Positions 13,960 to 27,400 of a stretch of DNA of 64,000 nt are shown here, one piece after another. Position numbers and translations under genes: made by a program. Position 1 is the first letter of the stretch; each line of letters starts with the position of its first letter. The stretch is from NCBI GenBank assembly GCA_028829895.1, contig CM054183.1, positions 19,847,975-19,911,974 of the forward strand. The letters run 5' to 3'. This DNA comes from Sinotaia quadrata (Eukaryota > Mollusca > Gastropoda > Architaenioglossa > Viviparidae). The notes under the pieces are model-generated. The model made no database searches. It was not told the DNA's origin and saw only the letters and a program-made list of their open reading frames with translations.

Positions 13960-16900
13960 CTGCAATAAGTCTTCCATTAATGCTTTGTGTAACAACAAAA
14001 TAACGAAATACCTAATTACTCTTTATGTAAAGGATATATGAAAAAGCAAAATACGGTATTTACATTTTTAGTATGATCATTCAACTAAGATCAACTAAGA
14101 TCTTATCAAGCTACTGCTGTATTGAAAAGATTATACATGTACTGAACTGTCACTCTTTCTCAGAATTATATTGGTAACATATGTGTTCTGACATTCTGTA
14201 AATGGTCAGGCCTTTATGTACAAAATAAGTAAAGGTGTGATACATGGTGAAATCTGAAAATATTTGCACTATAAAACTTACCCGTCTGCACCACCAACAA
14301 AATTGTGTTTAAAAATATGTTAATATATAAAACCAGGGGGAAATAAATCTAGGTAACTTTGAAACAAATCATTTATAACTTGCATCCCTTTCCAGCTTAG
14401 CCAACCAGTTTATTTACACGTGCAAGGGAAAAAAAAGGAAAATTTTAAAAACACATGCAGAATGTAAAGTTTGACACATGCATTTATCTATTAAAGTGAC
14501 ATCAAAGTGATGTATTAATACATTTTTAAAATAAAGAAATACCGTGAGCTATTAAAAAGTTATGGGAAAATATCTCTAGATAACTAAATAAAAAAGGTTA
14601 AAAAGGAAGACACAAAATTACATCTAATATACATTATTTTTCAAAATAACTCATTCTGACTTATACATTATAGAAGTCTTTAATCAGCAACCAAGTTACT
14701 GAATATAACGAACAAATGAACATATACACATAAACGCAGAGTTGCACTGAAAATGTTTCAGCCCAATAAAATGTTATGTTATATGAGATCAAATCTATCA
14801 CAATTTAAGAGTCATGATTAATAATAATTCTATTATCAAATAAATATAAATATAAATCTTGCAATATTATTAACAAGTTGAATTTTAGAAAGTAAACAAG
14901 TGGAAGCAAAATTGCTAATATTTAAATCATACCACAATGGAGAAAAGCACACTGGGTTTGTTCATTAATAGAATATAAAGACTGAATGCAGAGAAGATTA
15001 AACTGGGAATGTGTTACTATTTAAAATCACAATGAACAAACAAAAGAAAATAACTAATGAATGGCAAGCAGTGACTGAAAACCCATCAATATTAGTACAG
15101 ATAGCATTATCTTGGACAAAAATGGTGGAATGCATTTTCTTTTAAATAAAGGGAAAACTTAAAAAAAAATTAGGCAGCATCACAGCATTTAGCTTATTTA
15201 CTGCCAAATACATACAGATGTTTATCAAGCTTGAAATGGAAACTGCAACTGTATGTGATCTTGCAGTCACTTTTCCATTACTGTAAGTATGAAACTTATT
15301 TTTGCATAATTGGATGAATGAATAGCAGTAGTTTCAGTTTGCAGTGTCCACCTCAATATATGTTGAATAAAATTAGGTCTTGTGAAAATGACATGCAGTA
15401 ATTGATTTATGCAATAATATATAATACATACCCCGTATCTTAGTAATGATAAAAACAAAACTTTTGCTGGTAAAATCTCATGTCATGCAAAACTGTCATT
15501 ACTAGAAAATTTTCTAAAACTCTCAGTGCAATGAATTATAAGTGAAGTTTCAGAATACTAGTTTTAGTAAAGAATTTGAACGTACATGAAATATTTCAAC
15601 AAACAAGAAATTATGGGAGATTGCAGTGGTTGACAACTTTTACTTTGAAAATAACTCACAACTAAAATTCTACCCACAGTATGATAAAGGTGAATGTGGT
15701 TAAAGTCACTGTAATTGGCAGGATTACTGGAAATCTGAATGATTAAGGCATTGCAGCTGGCAACTTTACTGTCATTTGATAATAGGAAATTTGAATTAAA
15801 ATCAGATGGGTATTTTTTCACAAGAACTGAATGTAGCTATGAGTGCTATGATGATTTTTTTAATCGCATAAATCCATGATTCAAACCATTTTTTTGACTA
15901 AGAGTGTTATGACAACTTTTTTAATTATATCAATCAATGGTTCAAACAATTTCTCAAACGATAATTCTATTTTATTTATTACAACATTATATAGATCAAA
16001 CTTCAAATGCAGCAGCAACAAAATTTTTTATCCAGTACCTGATCATAAACATGAGTTTAAAAATGTTTAAAGTTAATCAGAATCATAGATTTAGGCAGGT
16101 TTTATTGCTCTTGGTACAACTCTCCACTTTAAAAAAATTAAATTAAAAAAAAGGATAAGGAAGAAGATATAAAGGATAAGTCTATCGGTTTTCATTTTAA
16201 ATTTTAAAAAACTGTCACCTTACCTCTTCTTCTTCTTCTTCATCCTCTTCAACATCATCTGTACTTTCTATCTCAGGACCTGTTTGTATTACACCTAGAT
16301 GCCATCTCAGCATTAATATTTTTTTCTTAAACTTTCCACCACTTGAATAAGCCTAAAAAAAAAAAACACACATACAAATAGCAGTTGGACAGCACAGAGT
16401 ATTTTATCTCATTAACATTTGTACAATTTCTGTTGTTAACAAATTAATATTTCATGCAAAAGATTAACAAATTAAATAAAACAATTCACAAAATGTTTTG
16501 TTCAACAAAAGATATGCCCCAACGCACCTAGGGATATGCAAACAAAAGGTATTGATGAAACTAATCTAGACTCAAACCAACTTACTATCAGCTATTAATG
16601 TATTCAGGGTTCCTGCCAAGGTTTTCGAATAATTTTCCAGACACCAAAATTTTTAAATTCTAGACTTAAACTGAGAACAGCAATTCAAAACTCACCTAAA
16701 TATGGTCAATTTGATAAACAAAATTTTCAAGAATACAAAGGAGACATAAATTTAAAAACAAATTTAAAAGTAATTAAAAAAATTATTATTACCTGCAAAA
16801 TCTCAACTTGAACTAAGACTGTAAATAATGAAAATTATTATTTATCATCCTACATTCCTCAAATTTGGAAATATGTTGCCTTTATTATAAGAAAGTAAGT

Positions 16901-19900
16901 TTTAAAATATCTTGTAACTTATACTTTATTAATATTTTAATGTATAAAATATGTACTATTACAAACTTTGTTAAAAATATCACAAGATAATTACTATACT
17001 AATAAATTTATATGTGGCTGTAAAAAATAAAAACTGAAATTTAAAAAACATATATTATAAATTTTTTGCTAACCTCACCCAAACCTACAAAGAAACTAAA
17101 TACATGTTAAATGTATCTATTTAAAACACAACTATTGCACACAAGTAACTTTTTAATTGAATATATGAAGAGCTAGTATGCCAAATTTCAGGGATATAAA
17201 CAATAATTACAATTACTGAAAAGGGGACTTGATGTGCTGATATCAGAGCAAATCTGTCAATTTAGAAAAATGCATTTAAACTAAGTAATATAAGGACTGC
17301 ACAACTTGAAAACTGGGCAGTTTAGTTTTTTGTATAAATATATTCTATGCATACCATACTGGCCTCCACACCACTATTAGTCATTTAAATTTCTTAATAA
17401 CAAAGAGTAAACGATTGAGTCTTCAATATCCTCGATGTATTCATCCTTTAGCTTCTATAAAACCAGATTTTTTAAAAACATTCCTCCACCCCCTCTTCCA
17501 TCTCAAATTGAAGTCCTTTTCCAGACTTTTCTGACATTATACTAATTTTCAAGACCAATCCAGTCCTGGAAAAGCTAGACCTGCGCAGGAACCAATATAA
17601 TTCATGGACACAGGGCAAAAGTTAGACAGAATTGAAGCAGGAGGGCATTGTGCTGAGTTGGCCTCTACATGCTTTTTAACTAGGTGAGTGATCTCAATAC
17701 CATTGCAAAGGACAAGGTCAGTAATACAGCCTCACTGATAGGCTTTATAAATCACATGGCACTGAACACTTTTACTAAAGCAGTATCACCAAATGCTACT
17801 TTAATGTGGACCCAGAGAGATAAAAAATACTCGCTCTAACTCAAATCTCAATGGTATGGTAAAAAACAAATTATCTCCTTGTTCATACTGATGCTGTTCA
17901 ATGGTGTGCTTAATTAACTGATACGGCCTGAGGTACTGTAAAAATGTAAGTTAAACATCCCAAGGGATGTCTAGGTCTGATGAGAGAGAAAACATACATG
18001 ACAGAAGCAGACATGGCAAGTTGACAAAGGGTTTAACCAGCAAACTTACCTAATGTGACTGGGCATGGGCATCTGGTTGTGCTTTGATAAATGAACATTT
18101 TATTTTTATTGTCTGCCTTGATCATAATACCACTTACTAATGGCAATTAAATTTTGGCAAATTATTCTGAAATATTAATTTCATTTATTTTGATAAAACC
18201 CTTTCTTTGGCTATTAACATTAACTATATCCACAGTTTAAATATGACTAAAAGTCTATATGATTTTCTTAATGATCCAAAGATCCCTATTTCAAGTCTCT
18301 CTTTTGTTTATTTCAAGCCTTCAACATGACACCATTATCTTACCAACTCAGCTTGTTTTCTGTTGCTAAAGGTGATTATTGCACATGGAATTTCTCCTTT
18401 GACATCTGTTTTGATGATTTCTCCAAAAATCTACAAAATAATAACACTTATTGCATAAATGAGCCTTAGAATTCAAAACAGAATCAAAAGCAAAGCTGAA
18501 TGGATGGAATAGATAATATAAAAAAACAACAACTCAGTTTTACCATAATACTTAAGTCAATCTAAGTTAAGCTGAGAATTAGAACTTTAAAATCTTCTAA
18601 ATTTTATGACCTGATTACAAGTGGGAATTAGTAAAACATTTAAAACAATTTAGAAGTTGATTATGATGAACAATGAATAACAACTACTGCTATAATATTA
18701 TTTTAACAATAAAAAAAATGTACAATATTAATGTAATATAAAAGCCCAATAAATGTGTTATTTGGTATAGGTGTTGTGTAAGAATTTTTTTCTTGAACCT
18801 TATTAATCTATTTTTTATGAAAGCCTGCAATCAATTAAAACAATCAAATAAACCAAACCTTAAAAAAATAATCTGTACCTATTAAAATTTGAAAAAAACA
18901 GCTATTCTGGCAATTTTTGTTTAACAACTCATAAACTGGCAAATACTGTGATCTTGAAGAAATTCTAAATATAGAGCATTATGTCAATAGATGTTTATAT
19001 AGCAAACGTTTGCAGCTAATCAGCAGGCTAAACTAGCTAGATCTACAGTCTAAGCAATAAATCTAATTGCTAAGCATTCAAATAATATAGTTTAATCAGA
19101 GAAGTTAATCGTGATTGTTGTCAGAATAGATAAATCTCCTGACATCAACTGCATTCACAAAAATTATTTACAAATTTACAAATGTTGTCAAAGCAGATTG
19201 TTGAAGCATTTGAATGTATCCTGATGATTCACTTTCACTTAATGTTTCATTATACTTGATTCATAAAGATTTAGCCCTTTTTTATAATAGATTCCAGATA
19301 TCTCTGTTGATTCATTATTGTTTACACTTTTGTCTATTTGGTTAATAGTCATGCTGCTGTCACCCCTTGACATCACAAGCTTATGTGTTTCCAAAGACAT
19401 CTAAAACCTTATATTCTGCAAAGTCTACAAAGGAAAATGTATTTTAATTCACAAACTGCATTTATCACTCACTAATAACAGAAAGACCAAGTTTATCAAA
19501 ATAATTATTTTTGCTTTAAAATTTTACAAAGAAATGTTTGGAAGCATTACTAATCCTTCAAAGAAAAACTGATGTTTGCAACCTTCAATATAAATATTTT
19601 TCATGTCAGTAATGAATAATATGGTACTACACCAATAGTTCATTTGTATCCAACACAACAGAAGGAAAGCAATCTGCATGCTGGTTTTGCAGTTTGCAAT
19701 TACAATCAAATGCATGACAGGAAGTCTAAAAACATTATGGGTACTTTTTGTTTTGCATCATTCACATTTATTAGTTTAAAAAGAGGATGTTTTATTTTTA
19801 ATAATTAAATATTTAACAATTTAATCACAAGTATAATGTTTCATATGTTATGATTTAAAAATAAATGTCTTGATTCAAGTTGATTACTCAAGTGGTCTTA

Positions 19901-22900
19901 ACCAAACAAAGCAATCCAGCAACACTTATTCTTCTATGTCAATTGATCAGTTTTTAAAATATGCAATTTCAATTAAAGAAATCTCTGCTTAAATATCTGA
20001 TGACTTTATTTCCTCTAAAGGTTGCAGCTCGAAAAATTATATCTTCACATGTGCTTTGCTTTCAAGGGTTTTAGAAATGATCTCTTATCGGTCTTGACTT
20101 GGTCTCATCAACTTGCATCAATAATCAGTATATTCTATCACATTTCAAGATAAGCACATTAGCATATAATGATAAAATATTTATAAATATTTCAATTCAT
20201 TGTTTTTTTCTTCTTCTTCTTTTTTTCTTTTTTTTGCTACTTTTCAAAGTAAATTTAATTTTGACCTTTTAATAAAAGTGCAAAGTTTCATAATTTTGTA
20301 AATTATGCATTTCTGATATTCTCACATTCAGGACCCAGTTTCCCTAAACAAACCACAGGAATGAAGTAAAACAGAGCTGTCTGAAAAGCCAAAGAGAAAC
20401 ATAAATTCTTACTGCAAAGTGTTGCTTGACATCTTCTACTTCTTCCTGGTCAAAGCCCCGCACCTCTAACGTCTTCGGCCGATTGTCAATCTTCATTATG
20501 CCCATTCCTCCTCGGCCTCGACCGCGACTATATGACCAAGTCCCACGTCCCCTGGTACCACCTCGCCCCCGGCCAAGCAAGCCCATTGAAGCAGCCTGGA
20601 AAGAGAGAGGTTCTGACTGCTTCTGAAAGACAGGGGACAGGGGCAAGGGTGTTTACATAAATAGAAACTTCTCAAAATCACAGAAAGTCAGCACCATTCT
20701 GATCAGGCAAGTCAGAAGCGAGATCAAGGAGCCATCCTTACCATCTTGATTCCCAAGATATACAGATGTTGAAGACTGATAACTGGATTAATACTCACCT
20801 TTCCTTCATAACCCTTTCCAAGAAATATATCTTTTCTGTACCTTTTTCATTTGTTTTAGAATTTTGTCTCCTTTCAATATTTTGTAAAACATTTTTATAA
20901 CAAAATATGATCTTGTGCTGTCTTAAGCTATTTAATGAAAATTTTTAATAAAGTAAAATCATGATGAGGGTGAGTGTACAGAAAATGGAGACAGAGAGAG
21001 AAGAAGATTGGTAACTTAAATAAAAAAATGTGGGAGACAACCAGACCTGATTTCCTCAGCAGACCATAAGATCAATGATCCAAAAGCAGCAGATTTTTAT
21101 AAAAAGCTAAAGATTCTATGCAGAATCGGCATTTTAATAGAAATACCAATAATATAAAATAAATGCAATATAATAACAAATAATGTTAATTTTTGCAAAT
21201 GAACTTACCAATAATGTAATGATTTATGTAAAGCACAACATTTGTCTATGATTTTCTACTTTTTTGTCTAGTCTCCATTCCAAAGTTTTATTTTAGATTA
21301 ATTTTTGTCATGCACACCAAGTGTCAGGCAGTTTTATTTAGAAATACATTGGCCAAGTTATTTCTTTAGAGTTCATTTCAGAATAATGAGCCATTTAAGT
21401 ACTGCACCATGATCTTCACTTTTACAGGAAAGTTTATTGTCCTTATATCTACAAGAAGATATGTGACCTGTCACCACAAAAAGATACTTAAGTCGGATTT
21501 TGGGGGTATTGAGATATATATATCAATAGAAAGAAAATTGAAAGGGCTTTCTGTTGATATAAAAATAAAGAGTGTAGGACAAAATATGGAAAAGTTATGT
21601 TTGTTTGAAGTGCACTACTGTCCGGACGGCCATTTTGAGAAAATCGGCCTCAAAGATTGAACACATTTCTGAGAGGTTTTTCCTTAGCAACCATATATTA
21701 ATCTGCTTCATTTGCAATCAGAGTTGAAGAAGACACAATAGCTAACACTGTAATAACTATAAACAACAAATATATTGTTACATCATTTACAGACAACAGT
21801 CTTTTTAAGCCGTAACGATTAGAATTTCTGTATGCGAGAATGATTATTGTGGCTCACAGAATATTCTAAAATTAAGGCATAATATTGAATTGATACCTCT
21901 TTCTAAATCTGATACTAGCTCCACTAAATAAATCACAGATTAAAGCTGCATTACTTTCACATTCTTAAAAAAAATATCGTTTAAATAATCCAGTAATTAT
22001 AGCACACCTTTCACTTCAGTGTACAGTCAGTTATCGTCAGCTGTCGTCTGCTTCGTCTTTTTCGTTGTTCGATCACGCGATTCGCTGTCCGTGTCACTTT
22101 CAGAAGAAAATCCATCAGCTACATCCTCATTAGCAAAATAATCAGATATCAAATCTTTAATCTGAATGCTTTCTTTTTCTAAGATGTTGCTTTCTTTACA
22201 TGAATTCAACAAATTAGCGATTCGTTTCTCCATGTTTGCATTACGCATTACAGGACGAAACTGTCTCCCCTTGTGTGCGTTTCAACCAATCGCGACCGTC
22301 TTTTTATGAGAGCATGCTTCGTAACTTATAGTAAGCTTTGATAAACTGTCTGCGGATTGGCTGACGCTTTTCACTTTGTTTACGCCAAGCACAGCCTTAT
22401 AAAACATTCTGATTACACGTTATTAATAACCAGTGTCGTCAGCATAAAAATAGGCTTTTTCCTGAGCATTCTGATATACAACACGATGAGGTTCAGCCAG
22501 GGATACTACCGTCTACGATCATCAGATTATAGCACTTTTGGGCCATATTTTTCCTTCGAAGTTAGACAGTAGGTCACAAAAAAATAATAATAAAGCTATT
22601 TCTAGTTCGAATTAAGGAAAAACACGCTAGTAATTTGTTGTTCGATGGTTTGGGAACACGCTAAAATGAAAATCTCAATTTCACCCATGTAGACCCCCAC
22701 CTTCGTTTTTGCCGTTTTTCTCGGCTTAGCCTTGCGCGACTTAAGTATCTTTTTGTGGTGACAGGTCACATATGATGTACATCCAGCCAAGTTTAACAAT
22801 ATAAATACAAATAAAGTGACATACTTTACATGAAAACAAACTATACATTATTCACACAATGTTGTTATGGTAGTTCTTTAGTTCCTCAAGCTGGTATATG

Positions 22901-24406
22901 TAGACTTTAATTTGCAATGCCCTCTTTTCCATCTTCTCAACAGCTGGAACAGGGTCTTCATCTTTCAGTAAAAGGAGACTTTCAAGTGTTTTGTGATTAT
23001 AAGAAGCATGCTGGTCAGTCTTGTTTTTTCTTACACATGAGAAGATCCTCTCACAGGGTGCAAACTGTGGGATACAGTCAGAATGCCTCTCATTGCCAAT
23101 GACATGGCTGTAAAGTAAGGATTCTTGTCAAGTGATTTTCTTCTGGCTTTGAAATAAATTCCTGTGCTTCCTCTCCAATGCCAAGATCTGTGTTGTCTTT
23201 TTGGTCTGAATGGCAGACCTACCCACCCACCCCTCCTCTCACTCACAGACCAATTAGTAACTCACAGGCCTATTTCAAACATTTAAAAATACCAAGAAAG
23301 TAGCACTTGATTAGTAATCTGGGGGATTACAGTAGGGATTAGGATGATCAATAAAATTAGGGTTTTCTCTTGAATTATGGTTATTGGAAGGGTTGGCAAT
23401 ACTCTACTACTGGCCATAGGTATAACCATACTCCTTAAATTATCACTAACCTTAACTCTTACTGTAAAAAAGAACAGAAAACAAAGAGAGGAATGCTGGT
23501 GATGGGAATACTATGCCTAACCTGCGCAGATGGCTAATTAAATATAATTATTAATAACCTTTCTTGTAACTTGCATTCCATAGAAATAGGACAAAGAATA
23601 GAGGAGCCTATTCAGAAAAATGCCAAAACTAATAATAAAAACTTAAAAAAAAAAAAAAAAAAAAAAGACACTCACCAGCAGCAATTTTGTCTGGAAACAT
23701 TCACTTAGGAAACTTGTCAGCACAAAGTTATCAAACGACACATAGTTACCTCAGCCCTTGTGATATGTAGCTGAAGTTATCTGTTTCAGAATCATTCTTT
23801 GACTGATAAATGGTCATAAGCCTTTCTCCCTTGAACAGTTGCGTTGCTTTTATGCGATGAGGTTTCAAGATGTCTACTAACCTGCAGTTCACCATGTGCA
23901 ATTTTAAAGTCTAGTGTGCATGCTGTGCAGAAAACAAAGGTTTTCCCTTTTCTGCTAGGGCACAGATAATTACACTTTCTGTGATAGTATGATCAGTACT
24001 TTTGTTCATAGCACTTTTTATTTTTCACTTTGTGGTTTATTCTCTTCAACTTGATTTTCTTCTGAAAGCCTCTAATTTTTTCTTGAACTCAACAATTTCG
24101 CAATCTGCATTCGCCATCTTTTTTTATTCTATAAAAAGACGATTTATGGACTTTTCATACTTTTTAAAACATTAAAACAGGCACACTTCTGAACACCGAG
24201 TTGCATTTTGACAGATACAATTGGTCAACTGGAGAAGCAAACTACCAATGATTATTTTTGTATCTCGGGCTGGCAGTTTATTACAGGGCGGCTGGAGCCC
24301 GCTAGTATTTTACATAATGACTATCACTGACCGGACCGACATGGGCAGCTAGCCAACATAGAGCGGGTGGTTGTATACGAGACAAGCAGGTTTTTCTATT
24401 TATCTA

Positions 24407-24480
<74 letters not shown>

Positions 24481-27400
24481 GGCTTTCAATTCATTCTTTA
24501 CAATCCATACATCAGTAACATGAAGAAACCAGCAACTTACCTGCTGTGTTAAATCCACAAGGCGCCTCCTCAATGCAGTAGTGTCTTCCCCAGAGTGCTG
24601 CTTCTTCATTAACTCAAGTTCTGTGTCTAAAATGTCTTTTTTAGTCTGCTGAATGCTGGTTGTTACTGGACTTGTGGAAGCAGCAACAGGACTGATACTG
24701 GCATTGTTTATAAGTCTATGTGAGCCTGAGAATGCTGGTCTCTTGGTTGGCGGACCACTGAATTTAAGTTTGTCAATGCTATCCGATACTACTTTTAACA
24801 TCTGAAAAAGAATATTTCACTTTTGCACAGCATGTTGATATATTCATATAATACAACTAGGAATAACGAAGATTGAAAGTGAACAACAGAGATACAAACG
24901 ATCGGTTTGTGACAGAAAGAAAATTATAATGCAATCAAACCACTTAAAAATGCAGCATTTCAAAAGACAATGTACATTTTTCTTTTGTTGAAAAACATCT
25001 GAAAAACAAGATTTAATTCTTACACACACACACACACAATGAACCATAAAGGCAGGTAAAAGCAACTCACCTTTACTATGTTAGTTTTCTCTTCTACTGT
25101 CATTGTGCTCTTTCCCTTTTCAAGCTTATCAAGCAATAGCTGCAATAGATTTTGCAATGCATTTCATCTCTAACAAATCAAGCTTGTAGAAGCAAAATAT
25201 GTAAATTATTTCAAAAAGAGCTTAATAGCATTATGTCTGTGAAAGAAAGCAACATCCACAGTAAAAATTAAGAATTTCACATTGGGAATAAAACTAAGAT
25301 TTTAAACAAGATAGAAAAAAGAAAATGCAAATTTTAATAAGAGATTTTATATAAATCAGAAACCATGCAAATTAAAGCTTCTGCCAAATGTACTGATTTC
25401 TAGGAAATAATCACTTTTCTAAATTTCTCTTTATTAAAGACCACTTATGATATCAGTCAGTTTTGTATCTGTAAACAATTTATCCACTGTGGATGGGGGA
25501 GTGGTAGGGAGAATGACAACAGAGAAAAAAACTTTAAAAAAATCTCTACTAGACTTGATGCTTGTTTTCTTTCCCTTGCCACTGAATCAAGTATATGACA
25601 ACCTGGATATGTATTAAAATTTTGTGCTCTCTGAAAAAAAAGGCTCTCATATGCAAATGAAATAACATCATATATGAGTTTAAGAATAAATTTTGATAAA
25701 GATCTCATAGTACTTCCTCTGAAACTCTTGATTTCTACTTCTTTTATTTAGTGTTTGGGAATAGAGTGCCTCTTAAATTACAACATAGTGGTCGAAAGTT
25801 GTGGCTTTTTAAATAGTTTTTAATTCTGATTTGAAAAATATTTTATTCTGAATAAGATTTAACAGATATTGCCACAGATGATGGTGTTGCTTATTTTTTT
25901 TCAAGGGTCAATGACAACTGCAAAAGTGAAAATGGCAGATGCTTAGTGATCATGCCTGGTGGATGGGTTTTGTTGAAATGATAAATGAATAGAGATTATT
26001 CTGAAGATTATATGGAATCAGATTTCTAGTATCATATTTCTCTTAAGACTAAATTATGAATTGTATTTATTTATTATGCATACTCTTGAGCCCATCAAAT
26101 TACTGCAATTTTTTAAAAACTGCTATCAGACCTCATTCAAAAGATTAAAAGTGGATCTCAGCACATATGAAGAAATATCTGCAATGATTCCACTATCTCC
26201 CAATTCCACCCCCTACCCCATTAGACTTACAAAAAGTATTCCTATAAACTCAGAAGGCTAATTAAACTATTATGTAAACAATTTATTCATTACTAAAAAT
26301 AAGTCAGTGGTAAAAGGAAATGAGAATAAGAATTCCACAATCAAAAGACTAAGATTTTTAATTAAGTACTAACTCAATCTGGAACTCTTTTCACTCACTT
26401 TTTGTTGTGCAATCTGCTTCTCCAAAAGTACATTCTTTTGCTTCTCCAGATCTGCTTTCTTACCCAATGCCTCCTATCAGCAAATGACATTTAATAAAAC
26501 ACCCATTCACAAACTCAAATTTGTTTTCTCATCCAGACTTCTACAAATAAATATAATTTAATGATACATATATTAATGCAAATTGTTTTCTCACCCAATG
26601 TCTCCTACAAATAAATAACAAAACACATAATGTTAATATGAACTCAAATCTGTGTTTTCAACCAACCAATTCTATAAATAAATGAGATTTAATAAAACAT
26701 ATACTAACATACTCAAATCAATTTTCTCACCCAATCAATCCAATCAATGCTATAAACAAATTAGAATTAATAATACATTAGGCATGGAAATTGACAAAGG
26801 GGCTAGGTTCGTATTGGTCACTTAGGCTGGGTTCTAGGGTGTGGCAGTGATTTTGTAATTTACACAAAAATACAATGATATCTTTTATAATGATATTGCA
26901 ACATAGTATAGGTGTTTCTTAAATCATCTTACCTTGTCCTTCATAAGCTTTTAAGTCACACTAGGGATTAGTAATTATAGTGATACTGTTGTGATGACAT
27001 ATAATATCAGATGCAGACTTCACAAAAAAGTTCTTCACCGTGTCTATTACTATTAACCATATGTCAGATAAATTATATGCACAAAACTACAGATGTAGGC
27101 TTAACAGAAAGCTCCAAATTGTGACTATTAGTATTTGTCCTGTCATATGTCACTTTGTCCAAACAGTGCCAATTCTATTTATAGCGTGATTTGCAGTCAT
27201 CAAATTTCTCCCCATCCCAACACGTAGGAGAGCTTGCGTGATTATTAAAATTCTGGTTAAGTTCTTTGCTCAATTTGATTCAATGTACTCCAATGATAGT
27301 CACTTTCTTGCTCAAACTCTCAGTTATATTATTTTTATGTTTAAAAAAAAATTGATACAAGTATTTTGCGCAGGGTCATACAGAGTATCGTATTGCCATG

